Positions 54,890 through 64,000 of a DNA stretch of 64,000 bases are shown here, piece by piece. The notes beneath the pieces are model-generated. The model worked only from the letters and a program-made list of their open reading frames with translations, had not been told where the DNA came from and did not search any database. This DNA is from Loripinus fragilis (Eukaryota > Mollusca > Bivalvia > Lucinida > Lucinidae), in the NCBI GenBank assembly GCA_964019695.1, contig OZ026524.1, positions 23,023,656 through 23,087,655 on the forward strand, read 5' to 3'. Position numbers and translations under genes: made by a program. The first letter of the stretch is position 1; every line of letters starts with the position of its first letter.

Positions 54890-57800
54890 ACTGTGGGCTG
54901 CTTATAGACCCCCTCCCCCCCCCAGGGGGGATTTTGTACACAATGATTTTCTAAAACTACACATTATATGAGGCAAAAAGACACATATTAACCCCCTGGC
55001 AGTTGGGGCGTTACTGTGTTACAGCCCTGTTAACTACGTTACCCTATAACAGATTCCAATCCTCTTGTGCAAATACAAACCTATACCTAAATCTTATTTA
55101 TCAACATGCTGATGGCCTTAAAATCAAATAATTAAACACAGCAAACAGCTGGTATGCACCAATACAACTTAAGTCCATTATATCGCAGTTATATACGTTA
55201 CTTACTTTCAAATATACTACTTTTTAGTGTTGTGCTTCCACTAGACCATGAACTGCCAAAATATATATGAGGGGGCGTTTTATACACTATAATTGTCTAA
55301 AACCACATAACATAAGCCACAAAATAATGCATGTTACCTCTTTATGGGTTGGGGCGTCACCCTTCAAATTCAAGGTTTAATACGTTACCCTAAAATAATA
55401 GGAAATCCAATAGTATATATATCAAGCTGTTTCTTATTCTTACATATCAAAAATGATCTTGTAATTGAAATTAAATGACTAGCAGTATAAGTTTAACACA
55501 TTAAGGCACCCTTTTATTACGGTTGCATACGTTACATTTCTTTAAATACATTATTTTAATGCAATATTAGCTTCATATGAGGTTAAACTGCTAGAAGGTG
55601 TAGATAATTGCCATTTGAGGGATCAATTAAATGAGAGAAACAATAAATATTACCTTTTTAACACAAAATTTAAACGCTAACAAAAGTATGGGTGATGAAA
55701 AGGATAAAACTTGAACTCAAAGTAAATAAAATGTCATTTCAATTAAGAGTGTTTTATCGAATATATGTAAAAAAAATCACTTACAGAAAATGCTTAATTC
55801 AATGATCAAATAATGTTTCGTAAATGCTAAAATAATATCACTTAACTGTCTTACACTTGTATATGTTTAATTATTTTATACATGAGATGATACATTGTAT
55901 ATGCACGATCACTGTCTATAGTTCAATTTAGATGTAACATGATATTAAGCGTGTAGTAGTTTAGTAAGATCACTTAACCATTATGTAAGCCAACAAAATA
56001 CACATATAGCTTATCAGCTATTGATTACAACAACCATATTGATAACAATCAAGGAAAGCTACCTTACAATTTCTAAAATTGTAAGTCATTTTAAGAATGG
56101 TCAAAATCAAGAAATGAAGAATTAAAACAGGTGTTTATCCTTTGAACAAAAACTAAAGTGTTTTTTTTAAAATCATAGTTGTTTCTGACCCATATATGGC
56201 ACCCACCATGCCAAACCTATGATTATATCCCCTAAGGTAATGAATCCCTCTATATTTAAAGCATGTCCAGTATACACTTTATCTCGGTAACATGCATAAC
56301 ACAAATATTTTAGGAGAATATAACACTTGTCATCTGTTTCATCTGGTTATACAATTTTGTTAAGTAATGAAACATGACAGCATACGCTTTGTTCTAAAGG
56401 TTTTTTGTAAGTGATGAATTTAAAAGGGATAATACATAGAACACGATCCCTTGCATTGTAAGTATTGTATTATAGACATGACTAATTGAATGGAAAATGC
56501 ATTGGTAATTTTGCTTTGACTTGTTTCTGTCAATTATACTTAGTCTAACAGTGAGATTTTATTTTATCCTATTTAGCATGACAAATGAAAATATGATCAT
56601 GGTTTCAAAAGTACATCCTTCTAATCATTTGCATATTTCAAATCAAGCTAAATAGATTATAACTAGTAACGCAAAGAATAAACAAATGAGCCAGCATGTT
56701 TGATTTTGGTACAAGTACTTATCACAGTTTCAAGAAATGAAGGCTCATGTTAGCCTGTGTAAATGTATAGACTCACCAGAGCCTTTGCTGCCTGCATGCA
56801 CTAAGTATAGATGTAGACCAGAATTAAGACAGCTGGCTCCACTGCGTCAGCATGGACGATTAGTGCTGGCTTTTGCCAACATGTGATGAGTACCAAAATG
56901 TCACATGATGGTCAAATATTCATTTGAGCACTTTATATATTACATTAAATAAGATCAGTAATTATTTTTTCCATCTAAATGCAAAATTTTTTCATACTTT
57001 TGCTACTGTCAAAGAACAAATCTGAGCTATGGTTTCAATATTTGGTATACTATATCATACACACATGTAACACATACGACAATAAATACACTTCAATATA
57101 TCTGATATTTATTATATATTTTTCATTGTGAAAGAAATAGGATTTCTTTTGAAGATAATTGAGGAAAAAGACCCATGGAAATCAGAAATACATAGATACT
57201 TATCAACAAAATCATGTATACTTTATTAACATTGCATGTAAGTTTATCATGATAACACTGTTGATAGTGACAAGGGTGGCCTCTCAATACTATTTTTGTC
57301 AGAACAGTTGGCTTTTTTGTATGTGTCCTATTTCAAATCTCTGGTGTGTTTACAACTCATTCTATTAGTTTAATATTCATATAAACTTTGCTATTGAGAA
57401 TTCCTGCAATAATTTGGTCATGCCACATTTTGTATAGGGGAAATTAACATCAGTTGTTTTCACCTAAGTAAGATCTCAGCACAGTTTTATATGTTTTACT
57501 TTCCATCCCACATGCTAAAAGAACATTGTTAAAGTAAGTAAGGGTTCAAAGATCAGGACTTGATACAATCAAGTACCACACCTGACCCAGGATACCAATG
57601 GGAAAGTAACAAACTCACAGCAGACACCACAAACGAGAGCCAAGAGGTCAGCCCTTTCCCAGCAGGTGACCACAAAGCACATATAAATAGACGCGCACAA
57701 AGACATAGCAAACACAAGACAGAACAAAAACATAAAAGATCCACAAAAGAAGTACCTTTTACATTAACTTGAATGTCAGCTGGCCAAATTTGGTCTGCCC

Positions 57801-59660
57801 TTATTCTGGCCGATAAAGTCTTATTTATTTAAATTGGTATCGTAAGTTACAACTGGCCTGATTCTGTGGATATGATCCTCTCAAAGGCGATCAATGTCAC
57901 ATAAAACCCTATCATTTACACTTATTTTTTTCCATTTTCATGGAAATATTTGTTCTTTGTTAATCATTTACTTATTTATATAAAGTTTACATTGCTTGAG
58001 CAAATGATCAGAAATACTATGTTGATTTCATTAACATTTTCATTCATTAAACAGTGAAAGATATGCTGAAGATAACAAAGTCCAATTAAAAGCTAAAAAT
58101 AAAGAAATGTGTCACCATTGGTATATGCAAATAAGATGTCAGTTTAAATTTTTTTTGGGAGACAAATTCTTTTAACAGTTTCTGAATACATTTACTTATA
58201 ATGCATAGTATCTAATGTAACACATATAAAATTTTTATCGTACCAACTTATGTATGCTTGATTCTATCTGGATTGTTAGAACAACACACTTTTTGTATGT
58301 TACCACCTCCAGCACAACATTTAGTTAAAAAGCAGTTTTTATGACTGTAGATGAACAATCATATACAAGGAGGAATACTAGCCTGTATCGTGTTACTGAC
58401 TATGTTCGTATAATATGTACAACAGTTAACTGGTTGCGCTAATATTATTTTGTTGCTGTTAAATAAGTAATTGAATTAACCTAAGTACCAAAAGTCTTCA
58501 GATAAGTATAACAAAATCTAAATCTACCTTATATTACCATTTCAGACTCAATTTACACTGTCTTTGACATCATTTTGGACACACATAGTACCTTATGATA
58601 TATCCAATATGGTAATATACGTTACTTTAACAGTTTTGACAAATCATGAGAATATATCTTTCTATTCAGCTTTCACTTGAGAGCTCTAATATTCTTTGTT
58701 AATGGAGTTTAAAAGCTATAAATTTTACCAAGTTGGTATTTTTTTTCTTTTAAAGTTTAAAAATATATTATTTCACAAAAGCTACTATGCTTTGACAATT
58801 TGATATGGTCTCTTAATATGAGCTGATAAATTCCATTTCAGACAAATTATTATCTTTATATCTATTAAAAACACACAAAAAAGTTATTAAATAAATTAAA
58901 ATGCCCATAAAATGTATCATTAGAGTATAAATCAATATACTGAATGCACTGAAGTTAATGTAACATACATAACATATTGACAATCAAACATCAAAATGAT
59001 ATTTTACACCAGTAAAAATGTTTGATATCCCCTTTCAGTCTTGCTTATCAATAGAATGCTCAAATAAGGTGTTAAAGAGCATAAAGATAAGATTGCATGC
59101 TGTATTTAAAAATGAAAAGATTCTCACTTTACATAACGTTTTCTTCATGGTTATCATATTTATTAGCTTATAACTCTTGGAGTTTTTGTGATAGAAGCAA
59201 GCTGTTTGCAGTGTTGGAATGGTCAGTAAATTGTCTTTCAGAGACATGTTATTTTAATCTAAAATGTGTATTGAAAAAATTATCAAATGAAACTATTTTA
59301 CAAAATTTTAATGATTTTATAGGGTGTAGTTGAAAATGTAACGTAAATGACACCATTATGGGCCTAAATAACATTGACAAGCATCAATAACTGCAGGATA
59401 TTAACTGTTCTTGTATATTACATGACTATTTAGCCAATTTGAATTGTTCAAGTACTACCTTAACAGCCTTAATTACATAGTTTTGTTTTTTAAAAAAATG
59501 ACGGGTAACGTAATTAACACGCTGTAACACCCAAACGCCCCAGCCGCCAAAGGGCTAACATGTTTCAAAAAGCTCGTTAGATAATAGGCTATATGGAAAA
59601 ACATAGTCTACAAAATTCCCCCCGGGGGAGCAAAACCCTTAGTAGCTCATGGCCTAATTA
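54890..59660. mobile_element. Putative 4.8-kb element with long, diverged inverted ends
   Basis: The left end has two ~330-bp direct units (from ~54890 and ~55250). Each has a G-run, a TTGGGGCGT block and a TACGTTAC block. The right end (~58950-59660) carries the same blocks inverted: TGTAACATAC, TGTAACGTAA, GGGTAACGTAATTAAC, AAACGCCCCAG, then CCCCCCGGGGG. The ~3.4-kb interior is AT-rich and without recognisable genes and holds a family D repeat. The boundaries are approximate and no target duplication is identified. It could be a non-autonomous DNA transposon or satellite-flanked remnant. Confidence 0.5.
57533..57765 (+). repeat. Dispersed repeat family D, full copy
   Basis: GTAAGTAAGGGTTCAAAGATC, CAGCAGACACCACAAACGAG, GGTCAGCCCTTTCCCAGCAG and CACAAAAGAAGTACC match 48185-48420 almost exactly. 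A third, diverged copy is at 19386-19560. Confidence 0.85.
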
Positions 59661-61269
59661 GGGTGTTTCTCCAGGATGATACATTGCAATAGTTAGAAGA
59701 CTTCCATGCGAGCTGAACATTTCTTGTACTTCAACAACAGCAGAATCTAGGGCGAAAATCTGGTACAAATAAAAGGCATTTAAGCCCCAGTGGCTTAGGC
59801 TGCTGTCCGTTCTAAGGCGGTGGTTCTGTTGTTGTTGACTGGTTGCTTAAATTTGTCACTCACATTTTGGGAGTCTGTAATTGTTCTTTTTTTGTTGTAC
59901 GTTACTTTATGTCCATTATAGTTTTGCAATCATCTTGATGGGAAAGAGAGAGCTGGTTGCTTTGCTTAGTTTTTCTTCCTGGTGTCTCATGATTGTTGTG
60001 CGGTGCAATGGGTTTGTCTGCATTTTGTGATTGTGGCATTTCCTGATCATACTCACTTACTATTTTAGAAGCTATGTCCGTTGAATTGCTCCTTGGTGAA
60101 TACGGGTTTTAAAAGGCTAACGATGTCTAATACTTAACGAATTTTGACAAGCTAAATTAATTGAATTGAATGGTGTGAATTATTGAGTATAGCTAACTGT
60201 GATGCTCAGATCTTAGCAGTCTTGTATGAAGACCTGCAAGATCCTTGCGTCAAAGGGGTTTTATTTTTGTTGTTTTAGCATGTGACATTGGAAACGCTGT
60301 GCGCATGTTTTCATTATAACACATATATCTTATAGATATAACGTTTCTATTTTCAATTTTTAACTATTTTAGAATCCTCAGCGTTGTTTCTAATTTAGAA
60401 CCTAGGTGCGTTGTAAGCAAATTGGGCACGCTTTATTTTTTAGGGATCTGACAGCAGTTCGTTGAGTGTCATTTGACTTCATTATCTGGGTTTACAATTT
60501 TCTGGGCATTACATGAGCTGCGATTGCGTATAAAAGGGGAAATAGGGAATTTGTAGGAAATTTAGCACAAAGCACCTCACACACATCAAAATGTAGATTT
60601 GGGTAAGTTTTTTTCATTTCGAAATCAAGGGACTTAAACTTACTGCCGATGTAAGGGCAAATGAGTTTGGCGTACTTTAAGGCATATGTCGCATTCTACG
60701 ACCGTTGAACAACTGTAAAATAAATAGAAATTATGTCTCATACCTGTTTTGGCTGTCGTCAGGAGCCTGTGCGTTCCATTTGAGAACCGGCCTATGCGTT
60801 TCGAGAGAAGCATATGCGTTTCCGTTGACCAGTGTGTTTGTGCGGATTTAACATGGGCAGTCCTTATATTATCATTATAGTGGAACGTTCCATTACATAC
60901 GTTTTGAAGAAGGAAGCGTTCTACAGGAATATAAATCTGAGTTAAAAGTTCACGAACATGATCTCTACATCAAAATACCATCAAATAAATCACTTGATAT
61001 GTAAAACTCCCGTCGCTAGTAGCAAAAAGCCATAAACAGGGTCATACAGAAAGACACCAGAAAAGTCAACATCTGTAGTTAATAGTTAAGTCGCCATGAT
61101 TATGGCACAACGTAAAATGGAAAATCATTAAGGGATGTCTCAGCCATCCATTTGCCATATTTATTAAAACACGCAAAACTTCAAAAAAAAGTGCAAAATT
61201 CACCAGTTAGATGCAGCACACATTGAAAAATGGCGAACATGTTCGTGGTATCTTTATGAAAGTTTAAAT
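59661..61269. other. Non-coding stretch with one dispersed repeat
   Basis: It includes the inverted copy (59935-60080) of the repeat at 8085-8345. No coding domain was recognised. Confidence 0.4.
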
Positions 61270-61737
61270 TGTGACGAATGAAAAATCTTTGTGACGACAG
61301 AGGAGGTAAGGTTTAACTTTGGTGGCAGCTTGGTCGCCGCAAAGTTTGCTTCATCCCTAAAGGTATGGTGATCCTTCAAAACTCAAATTTGTTAAAAGTG
61401 ATTATTTTGCACCAGGTTTCTTGGCCTCGGCTGTGGTTAGTTTCTATGGCAAAACCGAGATTTGGATAATCCCTTAAGGTGTCATGGTCAATTCGCAATA
61501 TTATAGTGGCAAAGTTTTGAAACCATTCATTAAACATTATGTAGCAAGATTTTTTCCAGGAGGCCAAATTAAGGACATGGTATTTCACCAGGATAAATCT
61601 TCGAGCCATACTGCAAATCAGACGTTAACGTACATTTGTACATGTATATACATTTCCAAAACGTGAACTTTGTTACACCTCAGGAGTGGATACCTAAAGG
61701 TCCAGGTGCTGCCCCTATTGATTTTGCTATCTGTTGA
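61270..61737 (+). pseudogene. Tc1/mariner-type transposase fragment, decayed
   Basis: In one plus-strand frame APGFLASAVVSFYGKTEIWI, then MVNSQYYSGKVLKPFI, FHQDKSSSHTA and WIPKGPGAAPIDFAIC follow in the order of IS630/Tc1-mariner transposases (the YGKT segment, VNSQYY, the QD-x-x-P/S-x-H-TA catalytic segment, and the P-x-D third-acidic region). A TAA lies between the YGKT and VNSQYY segments and the N-terminal half is poor. No terminal repeats were found, so this is a relic. Confidence 0.75.
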
Positions 61738-61794
61738 ATATATTTAAGATACTTTCAGAATCGAAAGAAATCAACACTTTGATAAGCCTTAAAC

Positions 61795-62815
61795 GAGCAT
61801 TGTTGAGGCCCCCAGGGGGGTCTGTGCTCCCTTGATCCCTGAAAATAATGCATTGATCTCCCCAAATCTGGAAAAATAATTTCCTCGGCTCCGTAAAATT
61901 ATTTTGCATTGCACCCAAATCCCTAAAAAAGTCCAGCTTCTCTCCAAATCCCCAAAAATATAAGTCAATTCTCCCTAAAATGTATTTTTCTTTCCGTATG
62001 ATTAAAATCACATACTTAAAACTATGAAGCTTTACAAGTGATAACTTAATATTTTGTCTTATACATGTAAAGACAGGGTTATACAGCCACAGAATATATG
62101 ACATATAATTATTTCAATGAAATGCATGATTATCTCGTATATTGCTCAAAGTATGAGACCATCTTTAAAATGCTGTTGCTGTACCTGGATTAGAGTAGGC
62201 ATGGAGGAATGCTCTGTAGATTTGGGGTTTTTTTAAATTACAGACAGTTCATTTGTATATGTCTGATCAGCATTCTTCAAAGTTTCTTATAAAAATGAAC
62301 TAAATATCGAAGAGGGGATTATATAGCAGATGCATAGGTTGCCATGTACAATTATGGCGCCACACTCGTGCTAGTGGGTCGGGGGCATGCTCCCCCAGGA
62401 AAATTTGGACAAAAATAGTGTGATCTGGTGCAATATGGGGCGTTTGAAAGCATGTGATTACCAGCCTAAAATCCACAATTTTAAGGATAATAAATCAACA
62501 ACAACCCAACATAATTGCCATATTTTTCTCTCAGATTAATCTAGATGTGTATGTAGTACGAAAATGAATACATATAGAATTTACAAGGGGGGTCTGGGGG
62601 GCTATCCACCCAGAAGCAGAAGAAAATTTCCAAAAATCAAACAAAATGGAGGTTTTCCTTTTTTTTTTTTTGCTTTTGACAAGGGTCCCTAAATCCCCAA
62701 AACTATGAGCTTGCTCCCCAGCTCCCCTAAAATAATAACCAGTGCTCCCAAGATCCATGAAAATAAATAGTCATTCTCCCCAGATCCTCAAAACCCCTGG
62801 TGGCCCCATTGTTAG
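61795..62815. repeat. Degenerate 'CTCCCCAAATCCCTAAAAAT' repeat region, two blocks
   Basis: Units of ~34 bases with CCCC-AAATCCCTAAAAAT recur at 61825-61990 and again at 62680-62800. The outer edges, GAGGCCCCCAGGGGGGTC and CCCCTGGTGGCCCCATTGTT, look like worn inverted ends. Confidence 0.5.
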
Positions 62816-63618
62816 ACAGTAAAAAAAGACAATCCCATTATTAATAAGACACTGGGTCATGACATATGTGATATAGACTGATCTACCACCTCCATGGATC
62901 ACAAATTGAACATATTTTGCAATGACAATTTTATTATGTGCAAATTATAGATAAAATATTGTGTTTCAAAATAGGTGAATCCCCTCTCATGTCCATCTTA
63001 CAAGTTTACCTGTTTGGTTATGCTTGTCAATAATCTGGTTATCGTAGCCCCTGTACACCCTTGGATACGTGGGACAGCTGCAACTGCGTTGTTTCCTTGC
63101 GCCAGGACAAGGACGCGTCCACGATTTTTGATTTACTACCTTGGCATATTCGGTTGATTTGAGAACTTTGGGTTTTATACACTTATTGGGCAATCAAACA
63201 ATAATTCTGCACAAGATTTTCAAACTTAATCATATGTGCAAGCGCTGTGTGAAAAAGGCTTTTCCGTATCTCAATATCAGTTCTCACGCATCGATTCTTA
63301 ATGGTGCAGAAAGTTGAACATCCCATTCAGGTGAAAGTAAATCAAGATCATTTCACGAATCATTACATGTTTTTTTGAAATGTCTGGAAAAAATAAGTAG
63401 CACTGGCTGTGGAACTCGGTTTATCATATGACGTCGCGTCTGGGAGTGAAATAACGCCATGCAATAAAATCTGTAAACCACTAGTGGTTTATCAATTTAC
63501 GGGAAACGTTATGACGTCCATAACAACGTTGCGTATAGAATGACAAAATTATAACGTTTTTACGCCAGAAATGAGATTTCAAAGTATTTGGCATATGATA
63601 AATAGAATCTAACATTCG
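62816..63618. other. Non-coding stretch
   Basis: Nothing recognised. Confidence 0.4.
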
Positions 63619-63736
63619 TGCTCTTGTATTATTGAATTTATTAAACTCGTTGCGAAAAAGAGATAAAATGCTCGGCAAGCCTCGCATTTTATCCCTTTTC
63701 CCCAACTCGTTTAATAAATTCAATAAAACATGAGCA
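63619..63736. repeat. Fold-back, ~50-bp arms
   Basis: TGCTCTTGTATTATTGAATTTA-type sequence, AAACTCGTTG and GATAAAATGC are answered by GCATTTTATC, CAACTCGTTTAATAAATTCA and AAACATGAGCA around a CGGCAAGCCTC loop. Confidence 0.75.
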
Positions 63737-64000
63737 CTCATGTAAGATCCTCTATATATAGTTTGGACCCAGATAAACATCACCCATGATCTGCATCCGA
63801 TCTTCTGAACACTCTGGTGGTATCCCTGAAACATTTTTAATGTTCTAAAAATCACCAGATGCAAAAATGCATAAAAAGCTACCCAGTATTTATTTAGTCG
63901 AAATTTTGTGATTTACATTTTGGAAGAATTGAACCAACCCCCATGTAATTGATGAATCATGATATTTTGAACACTCTTGATAGAGTTTCCCAAAGGACCT

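Overview
This is a stretch of animal genome, most likely from a bivalve or another mollusc. Spliced immunoglobulin-type exons, tRNA-derived SINEs, a Tx1/L1-like LINE, a mariner relic, many short inverted-repeat elements and long tandem arrays all point to a repeat-rich metazoan. The mollusc placement rests on recalled repeat styles (the 'AGCTCACCTGTCA' dispersed repeat, and SINEs ending in a GACGTAAAGAATCAAATC-type tail). It is inference, because no search was possible.

Layout. 1-13159: plus-strand exons of an immunoglobulin-superfamily gene (1-270, 5698-6012, 9189-9533, all phase 1) in long introns with SINEs, (TG)n tracts and a ~490-bp local duplication. 13160-28896: an integrated, almost wholly palindromic Polinton/Maverick- or adintovirus-like element. 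28907-42015: host intergenic DNA with several MITE-like inverted repeats and two tandem arrays. 42976-46712: a decayed LINE on the minus strand. 47590-50115: an array of about twenty ~113-bp units. 51317-52051: a recent tandem duplication containing a tRNA-like SINE head. 54890-59660: an AT-rich region bounded by long, diverged inverted repeats. 61270-61737: a mariner transposase relic. The rest is sparse non-coding DNA.

The centrepiece is the palindromic element (13166-28890). It starts and ends with the same terminal sequence, AGTAGTATAGGCCCC inward from each end, and is flanked by a 6-bp direct repeat, TGTACG, as Polintons are. Each ~4.8-kb arm carries the same outward-reading gene block: a small C2H2 zinc-finger protein, a zinc-finger/FtsK-HerA (A32-type) packaging ATPase, a protein with two PC4-like single-stranded-DNA-binding repeats, a 50-residue ORF and a 108-residue ORF. 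The centre holds a second fold-back with 431-bp arms and a 69-bp spacer. Within or beside it, a 5193-bp foreign insertion with an 8-bp direct repeat (GACTATAG) splits the right arm. No polymerase, integrase, protease or capsid gene was recognised, so this looks like a palindromic half-genome dimer mobilised in trans.

The ATPase copy of each arm carries one nonsense change, at a different place in each. The PC4-like proteins are identical in the two arms and the 108-residue proteins differ at one position. The dimer therefore probably formed from an intact gene set and decayed after integration. The terminal repeats carry a CRE site, ETS-type sites and five YY1-type sites, and CCAAT+TATA promoter modules recur inside the arms, all of which fit use of the host transcription machinery.
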